Source: Ehretia macrophylla
Lineage: Eukaryota > Streptophyta > Magnoliopsida > Boraginales > Ehretiaceae
Length of the DNA: 64,000 nt
Assembly: GCA_037974665.1 (NCBI GenBank)
Contig: CM075777.1
Location: forward strand, 11,369,001 to 11,433,000
Direction of reading: 5' to 3'
Below, one piece after another: positions 23,061 to 35,418 of the stretch (position 1 is its first letter; the number at the start of each line of letters is the position of its first letter). The notes under the pieces are model-generated. The model had not been told where the DNA came from, did not search any database, and saw only the letters and a program-made list of their open reading frames with translations. Position numbers and translations under genes: made by a program.

Positions 23061-26000
23061 TGTAACACCCCGATCCCTTACGAGATCGGAGCCCCGATCC
23101 AATACCTGAGGTCACGGAAAATGAGCAAAAATGAACGATATCTTCCCTGTTTATAGGACTTAACCAAATACCTGTATTCAGAAGAACCTAACCACAACAC
23201 AAAATACAACATTTACCACAAACTCCAAACTTCAACACCACAATCTACTCCAATCCTTAAGGCCATCAAAGCCTTAACCAAGACAAGATAAACATACAAG
23301 CACACATTGATATTAACTATTAAAATTCCCTGTTAAAAACCAGTTATCATACCACTATAATCTTATATTTTCAATTTTCTTACCTTTTAAAATCCTCCAA
23401 CCACTCACCATTTAAACCATACAAGCAAGCAAGCTAACCAAGCAATATTGTAAAGTTTAAAGTTATTATATGCCAACACTAAACTACTTTGTCCTTCAAG
23501 CCTTTAAACTTAAATTTACAATTTACCCAGTCCATACAAACATATACAAAACCATAAGGTTTCAAAATAAACCACAAATATAATACGAACACTATCTTCC
23601 ACAACCAACACACCATTTGAGCAACCAAGCCACACAACAAGTAATACATCATAGCAATTAGACAACAGGAATCCTTTTTTCTCAATCTTTGTAGGAATTG
23701 AACCTTAAAGCTGTTAGAAGAGGGATGAACATACAAAACATGTATGCCCAATGAGGAAGGGAACATATAAACGGCGAGTTTTCGAAATCATTTCGTGTTA
23801 TGCATATAAACAAGTAGTAAACTAGATGACACACAAGATTACAATACAAAATAGTACACAAGGATACGAGTCCAAATAACACACAAGCACACGAGACTAA
23901 ATAGCACGCTAGCATGCAAGTATACAATTCAAGATAACACACAAGCACACGAGCTAGACAATACACAAATACACGAACTATAAAATACCTAAGTCTAGTT
24001 AACACGCAAGTATCATGTAAAGCATATAACCATGTCTCAAGTAACAAGATAATGAATAGAAATTAATAATCGAATATCACATATTTAAAAAGGATACAGT
24101 TTTGAATCACGATCCGAATTCACAAACAATAGTCGGCTTTGCCCTTATATCTCCATTAGGCGTACTCTGGATGTACCTTGATCCTACGACCCAACTATCC
24201 CGAAGTAGATCTTTATGCCTCAGCAAGGTGAACCATGCCTCCCGAGGTAGAAGATTATGCCTCAGCGAGAGAGAAACTAGGAAACCATGGTAGCCCAGCT
24301 ATCACGGCAAGTCCGATACCGCTTGCTGTTTTTCGACACTACCATGCCTGAATAGGTTGCGCAACCCTGAATAACGAATCACTAATCATGAGATACCAAA
24401 TCCGAATCAAGTGGGGTGGTAGAAAAGTAGGCTAGCCTCACCCCATATATAACATATAACACACTTGATAATCGAATAGAGCAACTATAGCAATATAAAT
24501 AATTACTCATGCAACTAATTCAAGTAATTCACAAGAAATTCATCAAAATACTATTACAATGCTTACTAAGTAGATCATATTCTTCACACAAGACAAAGGG
24601 TTCCAAATTTACTTTACTAAATGATCAAGTAAATACACGACTCAAGTTACTTTGTTAAATCATAAAATCTTTTAACAAGTAAATAAACTAAATGTACAAT
24701 AGGATGAAGTCTCTCACCTTGGATTAAACCAAGTATGCAAGAAAATAGCTTACATGCACTCCAATTCTCCTTGCATTAGCTCAACATGCACCTTAACTTG
24801 ACCATACAATTATAACATTTCTTATTTTGCATGTCATTTATAACTCACAAGTAATTCATAGTATCTAATAAGCATTAACAAGCATGGAGCATTACATCTT
24901 CAATTCAATAAATGACAAGTAGTTATACATATTTACAAGGCATTCAATATTTCATTACTCAATCAATATACATATGAACTAGATAACATGCTTAAACTCA
25001 ATTAAATGGAAGAAGAACTCTAAACTAACCAATCAACTAAACAGTTACATCTAAACGTTAATGAAGATCAACTAGCGATCTAATTTCAGGCTTTAAGATC
25101 GTTAGACACGCCCTAACTGCTTTAAATTACAAGACATGTTAGAATGACATTCTTATTTTAGCACTAAAACACATTAAGCAACAAATTCATATTCTTTAAC
25201 CAAGTTACTGCTGATTTCTTCTTCAATTCTCTTATACACACAAGCTCATATTCCACATGTAACTAAGCTAGAAAGTTCACTCTACCATATCATTAGATAG
25301 CATAGAAGGTATTAGAAACATCAAAATATCATTAAGTTAAGATCATAAGCTATAAACTTCAATTACCCCTTTGTCTAATACTTACAATTTAGGTTCTAAA
25401 CTTCACACACGATAACAAATTCCAAATCTAACTCCACTAATCTCATATAACCACTTTATGATGCAACTAAATGCCATGAAGTCATATTTTCAAGCACAAT
25501 AACCCAAAAACACCGAAAAGCCCCTTAGTTGATTTGAACTACAGCTACCTAATTTGATTAGCTAAACTACGTCATAATTACATTTTAAGGGCTTCCTAAC
25601 ACTTCTAAGACCAACTACATTATCAAACGTGACAAACCCAACATTTTGTTTTAAGATCCTCTTTGCATTTCAAGCTAAATTTCCAATTCTAGCCAAGTTA
25701 TCACCATTTTTATGATACATATAGCATTTTAAGGATTCTAGCATCTAGTAGAAGCAATAAAACATCTAGAAATGCAAAAAAAAAACCCATTTAAGCCAAA
25801 AGTTACTATTTACATTCTTCCTACAACATGCAAACTCGAATTTCAACCATTCAAATTGCTATTAGTCTACAAAATAATTTTCTCTAGGCCTATTAGAAGC
25901 TACTTGAAGCAATTATAAGCAAAGAATTAACATTTGCAAAAATCTCATTCAAAACCCTAACTATTCAATGCAATTAATATGAGATCTCCCTCACAATATT

Positions 26001-27928
26001 AGGTGTAGATGAGTTGTAAAAGCCCTAGGATACTCCAAATCCCTTCCAAATGCAAGCTAGAAGACAATTACTTGCAAGCTTGATAAAGTTTCTTCTCCTT
26101 TTTGGCTCAAGAGGTTCGACGGGTTTAAGGGCAAAAAGGGAGTGGTTTTGTGTTTTATTTGCTAACTATTATGTTAAATGTATGCTATATGTGATATATA
26201 ATTGTGTGTGGCTGATTTGGTGGGTCAAAGTAACCAAGACTTGGTCAATTTCTAGCTTAAAATGCACACACAAAGTCTAGCTAATTAATAACTAAATGTT
26301 GCTACTATTTTACTATTCATACGATATAAAAAAATATTTTCTAAACGCATACTCCCAACATAAAATACACAAAATAACACTTTTTCATTCCTCTTATAAG
26401 TCATATGACAGGGGAAAAAATGTAATTTTAGAAAAATAAAATAGTCGAATTTTGTTATGAATAGTGATTTTTCATAAGAATGACTAAATGCACAATTAAG
26501 ACATGCAACAGTTAATATGAATTGATGAAGTTCTCGGTCGTCACATAAGTGAAGCAAACAACTTGTATAACTAAGGTATATTACTTATTTAGCAACCAAA
26601 CTACTCATATAAACAAAGAACCACATAAAACATCTATTACATTCAAATGTACAACCTCGACCCTTTAATTCTCAACACACGCACACGCTACATTCACCTT
26701 ATTTTAGTCATCTAACATGTATTCCTAATCTCTACAACAAGTATAGCACAACAAGCAAGCTAAAGCTAAGAACAAAGACTATAACTCCATTTTTCCCTTT
26801 TAAGCTCAACAAGCAAAAACTAGTTTTCATCAAGGCTTAGTCAATCAAAGCATCTAACTATTCTCTACTACATTTATGACACCTAAACTAAGCATTAAAC
26901 TGGTTATTAAGGCTTTATAGACATCAATTCTAACGTGCGCATACAAAGGGGTATAAAAATCAATGTTACTGAAATTCGATAAATCTTAATGTGGGACCAT
27001 TTTAGCAACCCAACATCATATATCTAACATTAGATTAAGGTTTGGAGCAAGATTTAATGGGTATGCGTGAATAGCACCATGTACAAACTTTGTTAAAATC
27101 ATTTCATATATAAGCTATATAAACACATATAACAACTTTTCCTAGTCTAGAGACACGATATAAAGCTTCGAAATGATTAATAACAAGCATATATATCATA
27201 TTCAATTTTTGACATAAACTAAATAAACACTTAAAATGCAATTTTTTGTAAAAACCCTCACCAAAACAATTTAGAAATGCTATGTAGAAGGCTTGGAAGG
27301 CTAGAAATCATCTTGGAATGGCTTGGAATGAATCAAGGATGGAAACCCTTGGTTGAAAGCTCAATCCTCTTTTTCCCTTTGCTTGGCCAAAAATTACATT
27401 TTTTTCCTTCTTTTGTTTGCTTTGTATTATAAATTAGGTGTTTATGTATATGTATATAGGTATATAAGATAGATAATGTAAATGGATATTGGATTGGGCT
27501 TGAAAAATGGGTTTTGGCTTAGTTAGTTTAAGGAAAATGTAAGAAATGCTACTTTAAGCCCAAAAATGTTATATAGATTTTATTATTCAAATTATACTAA
27601 AACATTTTTGTACCTCACGCACCCGATAAGTTATACTCAAAAATTTTGTGAACGTATATTAAATATAAGTCAGGTAATAATGAAAAAAATGTGAAATCTG
27701 GAAAATAAAATAATAAAAATTTTGGTCCGGGCTCAATTTAATTCAAAAATACTTTAAAAACAAATTTCTCTAAAAAGTCTTTATGAAAATAGTTTGAATG
27801 CACATTTAAAAAAATAAAAAAATAAATAAATATATGATTTCACATAAAAGTTAATTAAACACAATTTGTACAAGAAAAATCACATAAACACATAATTACA
27901 CATATGAGTCATGTTCGGGGCTTCACAG
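23061..27928 (-). mobile_element. Composite Gypsy LTR block with target duplication ggtta
   Basis: The left edge tgtaacacccc (23061) is flanked by ggtta (23056-23060). The right edge (TGTGAAGCCCCG on minus at 27928) is followed by ggtta (27929-27933), so the block as a whole behaves as one insertion. Inside, a second LTR-like right edge (TGTGACGACCGAG on minus) lies at 26545. 23061-24720 is colinear with 8359-9780, and 25980-26545 with 10690-11616. The part at 26546-27928 is an extra LTR 5' region. GGTTGCGCAACC is at 24355-24366. Nested insertion of one LTR in another, or recombination between relatives, would explain it. Confidence 0.7.
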
Positions 27929-30380
27929 GTTACAACTTGATTCCAATCCCATTTGAATGTGGAATCTTCAATTGAAGCTTAATTGACGAAGAACTAATGA
28001 AAATAAAAAAAAACCCTAATACTAATATTCTATTTTTTTCCCGGCACTGTACACTGTTGTACAGTGCCATTTTTTTCCTTCGTTTCTTCCTACCGTTCAC
28101 CTCCTATTCCTCCCTTCACTGCTGCTTCTTCATCCCTTTATAAAGAAAATATCACCGCATGTACTATATGTTCTAGGCTTTATTCATGTGGCCTTTTTCA
28201 AGTCCAATATGGACTTGTTTGACCGTGCATATATGACAAAGACTTGGCTATTGTTTTTCTTATTATTTTGTAAGGCAAGTTTAAATTCGACTTGGGTTGT
28301 ACGACCAAGCTTTTTTAAAGCTTGGTCAACTATTTTCTTTTTTTTTTCTTTATTCTCAAATTGCCTTATTATTCTTCGGTAAAAATCTTGACTTTTTTTC
28401 TTCAACAATTTTCTGCAAACTTCGGCTGCAGTTATTTTTTTATAATTAAATTCCTACATGCATAAAAACACAATTAAAATGATCAATCTTTCAATAAATG
28501 TGACGAATTAAATCTAAAAAGTACATAAATAAGCCCACAAAATATAACTACATCAACACTCCTAAACTTATCTCTTGCTTGTCCCAAGCAAGACTAGGAT
28601 CTAAGCATATCTTCAAGTTCTCAAGAGGTTACTCTAACAAATCAATCAACTCTACTAAAAAGACAAGGTTCGGGGAACGATTGATCCTATGGTGTAGTAG
28701 TGAAGCGAAATCATTTGGGTTTCTCTCTTTAAAGATAAAGCATTTTTACTACAAAATTACACCAAACAATATTAAGTCTCCATATAACTAAGTAGCAAGA
28801 CAACTCAATACAATTAGATCATAATACTCGCGCCCCCATTGCCCTTATAATCCTCCATACATGCCTTTCACCCTTTTTATTCATTCTAAAACATAAAAGT
28901 AAATACACTTCATCTCTTTTTATTTGATGATTGGTCCCAGATGGTCAGCTCAATACCCCGTGTAGCGAGCTTTCGAGGACATCAATCACAACCACTTAAG
29001 GCTTAGGTTGATAGGCTTTGAAAGGCCCTATGTGTACCCTACATGCTCGAAGTGTTGAACATCGAGACACTGCACATCTTAAGCATATATCCCTAAAGAT
29101 AGACAACGAATACAAGGACAGTGGTGCTAAGAGATAGAAGTAAAGAAATTTTTTTTTTCTATTGTTTTGCTTCTTCCTTTTTTGTTTTGTTTTTTTTTGT
29201 TTTTGTTTTGTTTTGTTTCTTTTTTTTTTACTATAAAGGCTCAAGCATACAAACATGACTACTCAAGCGAGGGTACTCATATCACAACCACATCATATCT
29301 TATAATCTTACAACCATGCCATGGGACCACAATAGCCTAGGCATAATATCACAGTCCCCACGCCTTGACTTCATCAAAATCAATCCTAAAAGTTCAACTT
29401 AAAACTACCTCATAAAATCAAGAACCACCTACTCTCCTTAATCACTTCATAAGAGCTAATCAATACGTCATCACAACTCCTCAATTACGGGAAAATCCGC
29501 CACAAATCCACAAAAAAAAAACATAAAGATCAAAAAAAAATTCACAAATTTTCATAGTTCTCAAATTTTTCCCCAAATCAACAATAAACACAATTAAACA
29601 CCCACACCCCCAAACCTAAAGTTCGTTTGGCCTCAAACAAATAGAATTAAAACATGCTAGGGGTATGCGAAGGGAAGAAATAACATATAATGAGAACCCA
29701 ATAGTAAAAGTGCATAAAAAGAAATCAATTAAGAGAAATAGAGGGAGTGGATTGACATACCTGAAGAGGGCAATAGTGAGAAGAAATGTAACACTTCAAA
29801 TCTACGACTTTGAATTAAGTTTAAGAGGATATAAAAAAACAACAGAAGACAAGAAACGATAAAAAACAATAAAAGAATATAAAACACATATTTTTGATTA
29901 TTTTGTTGGCTGACCCTATTTACATCCCCATACAAAGGCTCTGAACTCTGGAAGGCACTAAAATCAACTCACTACAATCATAAAGACAATGAAATAATTT
30001 AAATAAGGGAAGATAGAATGCAAATACCTGGATCTATTTAATGTCAGCTTGGAAGACAAATCTTGTGAAACTTCAAAAATAGAGTTAACTAAGTACATTA
30101 GGTTGTCCTTACCAGAGTCTCTAAAATAGAGACTCTGGTATCGTACAATTATTACATAATATAGTTTATTTGGTGAAACAAAAATTCATAAAGTAGATAT
30201 TAAAATCACCAAAAGTGGGCACAGGTCTCTAAAAAGTACAAAATCTCTAAAAATGTTAACAAATTTGTTCAATGCAAGAAATGTGCATGTGTGTAATACT
30301 ACAATCCTACACTTCATTTAGGACATTAAACAAACACCTTAGCTATTACTACAAAATTTCATTCAAGTTTTACTAGTTGC
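27929..30380 (+). repeat. Unclassified repeat Y, right part
   Basis: This continues the repeat interrupted at 23060 (caacttgattccaatcc). It includes a perfect 11-bp hairpin with a 4-nt loop at 28043-28068, A- and T-rich runs at 29150-29230, and paired phrases typical of a dispersed plant repeat (cttgtcccaagcaag at 28580). A perfect 12-bp hairpin with a 5-nt loop is at 30111-30139. I see no recognisable coding region. The right end is uncertain because the next LTR is truncated. Confidence 0.45.
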
Positions 30381-31875
30381 AACTAAAATCACAACCACCA
30401 TTCAAGAAACAAGTAATACAATGCCAAAAGTTTACTCTATATCATCATTAGGTAATATAAAAAGCATTGGAAGCAAGAAACGCAAGACTATAAACAACAA
30501 ACATGAAATTAACCATCGGAGCACAAAGGGGATCAACAACATACTTTCACGAAATTTCATCAATAGCTCAAATATGCTATAGAAATACATTTAAACATAC
30601 AATAACCAACTATAAGGCAATACAAGCTATAAAACACCCTATTCTCTCATTTTCCCCTTTGTTCAACTAGGCTATTTAGCTTCCTATTGGAATTTTACGG
30701 ATCAAGTTAAGCTAGCTAACTATCTTACCAATCTAAGGATACTTAAATACCTCATTTAGAACCTCCAAATTATAACCTAGAGCACAAGTACACGAAAACA
30801 TCGAAAATGTCTCTTTGTGGGTTTACACGACAAGTACCAATTCAGGAACCCAAACAAGCGAAACGAAGGCACTTCTAAGGCTTCAATACTTAATAAAGAC
30901 TAGTCATAACCTCAAAATGTGCCCGGATTCAAGTTAACCCCGAGACCCCTTATTAAAGTAGACTAATTTGATGAAGTTACTCAAATATTGTATATGGCAA
31001 GAGCAACTAATATCTTTTCCCACCCTCAAGGACCTAATTAGCAACTACTAGAGCCTCGAATCGAATTAAATTGTAACTTTTTTCGGAACCCTAGTTTGGC
31101 ACTATTCATCATCTTCCTCGTGTGATTCTTGCTAAAAAAAACTTAGTTTCAAGCTATATAATTACATAAGGATGTTCTCTACCATATAACAATATCATAT
31201 CTAACAAGAATCAAGCAATTTATAGCACAAAACCTCAAAATCCGAAAATATGAAATAATGACAAGAAACTTTAATTAGCTAAAATGGTGCATCTCCCTCA
31301 CCTAGAGGCCTTGAGGAGGCTGGAGAAGACCTTTGAAGTTGTGGAATGAGGTGTAGGATGATGATTCTTGAGCCAAATGAAAAAATTTGCTTGTAAAAGT
31401 TCCTCTTTTTTTTTTCTCTCTTGATCGACGGGTTTGGGGGGCTTTGGGGATTTTTGTTTTGTTTTTGATGAGCATATGCATGTATGTGTAGTGTATTAAG
31501 TATATGTATAGATATAAGTTATTTTTTATGAGTCAAATACTAACAAGGACTTAGTCAAACTACACTAAAATTGTCAATTAAAAGACTAATCAACTAAACT
31601 ATTATTCACACTAATGTAACACTATTCAATGAAGCACAAATCATTTTTCAAATGCATGTTCCCAGCCTCCAAAGTCCAAAACTACAAGTTCTCCATTCCT
31701 TTTATAAGTTATACTATCTAGGAAAAATACTAAACCGAGCAATTTAGATAGTAAATTTTCTTATGAACAGTGACCATCAACTAAACATATTTAAACTAGA
31801 AATAAAAGACATTAAAATACACAAAAGATATGCTACATCTATTTATGACTATGATGCAAATTCTCGGGCATCACA
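30380..31875 (-). repeat. Truncated Gypsy LTR of the element A family
   Basis: The right edge reads TGTGATGCCCGAGAA on minus at 31875. From about 30470 it is colinear with 2828-4222 of element A's LTR. It contains a minus-strand AGGTGAGGGAGAT motif (plus strand near 31288-31303). The downstream half of the LTR is missing on the left, and no target duplication could be found. Confidence 0.7.
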
Positions 31876-31984
31876 CATTCCCTTGCTAAAAGGAGTGGGA
31901 TTTTTGATTGATCTGTCTTTTATCCTCCTTCCATAGATTATTAGTACTGGGACATATATATCAAAAGCTCAGTGTGCAATTTGA
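31876..31984. other. Short unassigned segment
   Basis: This is 109 bp between the truncated LTR and the resumed element B LTR. No frame gave a convincing domain. It is probably a sliver of an older element. Confidence 0.4.
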
Positions 31985-32767
31985 TGAGATTGGTCGTAGA
32001 CTCGTGTACATCATGAGTATCCAAGCGGGAGAGAGAAGTGTTGAGTTCGTGAGGGAGATATAAGTGTCGACTTCAACAAGTGTTCCAAAACGGTATCTTT
32101 TCTATGTGTTGTTTAACTTGGTTGTTCTGAGGTTATAAAGCGAATGTGATTACTTGGTTACTATTGTGATATGTTGTTTCTAATGTGCTTCAAAAGGTTT
32201 TCAGGTTAAAGCTTTCAAACTTTCTTTTATCCCTCCCTCACTGAGCCTATTTAGCTCACTCCTCTTTAATGCATGTTCTAGGTGTTCATGATGTAGGCTA
32301 TGTACACGAGGAAGCAGTTAATGATCCTAAGAATGTGCCATATGTTTGATGTGTTTTAGATGTTGAGAAATGATATTGCTAGATGTTTGTTTTGTTGTTT
32401 AGTAGTTTTTGGAGGTTATGAATCAAATACTTGTTAATTTAACTTTCTTTAAGTCTAGTTATTTTGGTTGTACATATATTGTTGGTCACGTTAGATAGTG
32501 ATCAAAACTAGCTAGTTTTATATCTTAGTGCATGGTTATACTCAACAATGCTTTAGCTTTGAAAGATTTTGTCAACTTTTGCCAAGTGAATGAACGTATG
32601 ATTAGTGTATTCTATATGTGAATGTTGTATACATGTGACGCAGGTGTTTGATGATGTATGTTGTGTTTTGTTATATCTTGTGGGTTGTTCATATTTCAGA
32701 CGTCATAATGTCTGTTTGTCGTCGCGACCGGACTTGGTTCCCGAAGGGAACGGGTTTTGGCGTGATA
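31985..32767 (+). repeat. Element B-type LTR, segment 3 (3' end)
   Basis: It matches 5345-6126 of B's 5' LTR, ending gcgtgata at 32767 where the other copy has gcgtgaca. Its first 65 bp or so overlap the end of segment 2 (21950-22018) instead of continuing from it, and the two overlapping copies differ. So it may be a separate copy rather than the simple continuation. Copia D begins at about 32772, immediately after it. Confidence 0.75.
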
Positions 32768-32771
32768 CTAT

Positions 32772-33262
32772 TTGTGAATACTGTAAGAAACTAGCTCACA
32801 CCAAAGACATATTATTAGTTGGTAGGTTATCCAGCAAATTATAGAGGAAAATCAAACAAACCAGGCAATAAAGAGGGCTCTAACAATAATTCTTGCTACT
32901 CAGGCTTTGCCCATGCACACCATGTTGATTCAAGCACTAACACTGGCACAGGAGAACAGTCAGTCATACCTTGCTTCACTGAAAGCCGATATCAGCAGTT
33001 GATAACATTCCTTAATACCAGTTCCACAACAGGTTCATCAGCTAATTTTACTAATTTTTTTGGTATTATAAAATCTCTAATGCTTTGGATAATTGATTCA
33101 GGTACTATAGATCATATTATATGCAATCCTGAACTATTAATTGACAAAGTCAGCAATCCCAGGCTCCCTCCTGTTTGTATACCTGATACGCGTTCAGGGC
33201 CTGTACGTGCCATAGGTCACATAGAATTGGGTGGAAACTTTTATTTGGAACATGTTCTTGGT
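32772..33262 (+). pseudogene. Copia element D: gag zinc knuckle and protease
   Basis: The knuckle start CEYCKKLAHTKD is followed, after a frameshift, by GYPANYRGKSNKPGN, the usual end of a copia CCHC region. From 32819 one open frame continues to the insertion point of element E. It contains the aspartic protease motif WIIDSGTIDHI (about 33085-33120). The pol polyprotein continues at 42454 on the far side of E, where the residues after LGIP resume as EFNCNLLSV. D's protease would process copia Gag-Pol; this copy is interrupted and frame-broken. Confidence 0.8.
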
Positions 33263-33267
33263 ATACC

Positions 33268-35061
33268 TGTGACGCCCGGGTTTTAGCCATGCATTTAATT
33301 ACTGTTGCATCCCTTGTTTGCGCATTTACTTCTATGCCTTATTAACTGACTTTTGTGACTACTATTCACTCCGTTTTTAAACTGCCTTCTATTAGTTAAG
33401 TAACATTTTTATTAAATCATATTAATTGTAAAAGTAGTGGGAAAAATGTGCATTTGAGCTAACGGCGTTAGGAGAGCTCGTTTAGAAAATGATTTTTGTA
33501 GTTGAGTGAATAGTGTTACGTAATAACTTTATAGATTTAATTAGCTAGCCTAAGTTTTATACATTAGCCTCGTTTTGGAGCTAGCAACGCGCATTTTATT
33601 AGATCACTTAAGCACCCATATGACCCCACCTCAACTTAACCCCTTTATTATATCACTTAAGCTCATAAAATGCAAAAGAAAAAAAAAAATAAAAAGCTGA
33701 AATCAGGAGCCAAACCCGACAGCCCCTCTTTGCACTTGGGAGAAATTTTTCATCTTCAACTCTTCAATTCAAGCCAAGCCAAGCCTTGAGCAACTAGTGT
33801 AGGGTGTTTGCAAGGTTCCTAGGTGCTCCTACGCGTATTGGTGAGGGATTTCACGACTTGTTTTTGCATTTTTAAATAGTTACTCATTTCTTGATTTGTT
33901 GAAAATATGATTATATGCCATTGTAATTGTTATCTATGCTAATATACCATCTATCCTAATTGCAACGAGGTCAACCTACTTTGTTGATCCTTATATGTGT
34001 TAATGCTTATATTATTGCTATTAACTTGCCATCATTGAGTGCATTGCATAGTGGTTGCGCAACCATAGTGTCAGGGGCGGATGTGTTGAATATCGGCTGG
34101 GCGGGAGAGGGCTTGCGGGTGGATATTCAAACTCCGTGCCCTATTCCCTCATTCGTCTGGTCCGGAGATTGCCAGGGGATGTTGGGTCGTAGGATTCGGG
34201 GTACATCCGGAGTACACCCACTGGAGTGTTTGGGGATTATGCCTGCTTATCGTGATCGTGCTCGTGGTTCGTGGATCGTGATTGAAGACCAGTGAAGATT
34301 GGTGTATAGGGGATTGTTGAAATGTATCCTTTTAATTGTGTGGTTATTTAAGTATCATTGTTTCTTTAATTGTTTAAGTGTTATTGTTGAGTAATTGTAT
34401 TATCTGTTGCATTGCACGCCCCGGGACTTTATCCCTCACTGGGCAACAGTGGTTGCTCATACCTCGATATCTGTTTCAGGAGACGCTGAGGGTGATCCCC
34501 AGCTTGTTGATTTAGTTGAGGAAGAAGAAGTTCAGATCGAGCCTTTACCTTAGTTGCTGTGTCTGATAGCTTGAGGTGGTTAATGAATTTGCTGCTATGT
34601 GGAAAGTTCAATTAATTGTTTTATGTTCTATTTTGTGGCCTAAGGGCTATGTATAAGTTTGTTGCACAAGTCGAAGGATAGTAGATTGTGGTGTAGAATT
34701 GGAAACCATGTCTTGTAATAACTTTTATTCTTGCCTTATTCCTTGCATGCTTGGGAGTGGATGGTTAATGTAGAATGCTTTATCCTTTAAGTTGTTTTAT
34801 AGATTTCCTAGAATGTCAGGATTATAAAACTATGCTGTCAACAAGTTCTCGCATGCTTGTGTGTTTTGGAGATATTGTGTACCATAAGGCTCGGATGGCC
34901 TTATAGCTTGGCTGTTTAATTAAGAAAAGCTTGTATTGTATTGTTGGGACCTTGTTTAAGTGTTTACAGGTTTTTAGAATGTCCACGGTACAGGGGAGAC
35001 TCTGGCCGTGTGTCAGGTCCGGACTTAACCTTTAGCTTGGGGGTTGGGTCGGGGCGTGACA
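33268..35061 (+). repeat. 5' LTR of element E (1,794 bp, internally deleted)
   Basis: It starts TGTGACGCCCGGG and ends GGGGCGTGACA. Compared with the 3' LTR it lacks 547 bp at 33950-33954 (tctat), where the 3' LTR has that 5-mer at both ends of the extra stretch. It carries GTGAGGGATTTC at 33841, GGTTGCGCAACC at 34053-34064, and an acceptor-like ctgtttcag ending at 34479. The 111-codon open stretch at 33960-34295 recurs in the other LTR only because LTRs are duplicates. Confidence 0.95.
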
Positions 35062-35067
35062 TTTAAG

Positions 35068-35080
35068 TGGTATCAGAGCT
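35068..35080 (+). promoter_or_regulatory. Primer-binding site of element E
   Basis: TGGTATCAGAGCT begins six bases after the 5' LTR. It is complementary to the 3' end of plant initiator-Met tRNA, the usual Gypsy primer. The leader then runs to the gag ATG at 35419 and includes a (TA)n run at 35363-35383. Confidence 0.9.
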
Positions 35081-35418
35081 ATAGATTGCATGAAGCCGGG
35101 TTAAATTTCTCGGTCTGTGGGTAGAGATTTGTTATGTGACTTTGTGAATACATGAGTCCTTGATTTTGATTGACCTAAGTGAAATTTGAATAAGGAATGA
35201 ACATGCTAGCATGGAAATAGAATATCGAGAGTCTAGAATGTCAAGTATGATCTAGTGATTTATGTTTACTTCAAGAATGTGGAATATTTATTTGAACTTC
35301 TATGTACTTGACCTTATGTGAATCTAATTGGACTTTTCTTCATGTGTTGCTTATAAATTGCATATATACATATATATATATATACCTGTCATAACACTTT
35401 GCATTCTAGCTATTCGAG

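Noticed and set aside
33960-34295. A 111-codon open frame present almost unchanged in both LTRs of E (also 41352-41687)
   Set aside because: Similarity follows from LTR duplication. It lacks an ATG at its start, crosses the deletion junction in the 5' LTR and has no recognisable domain.
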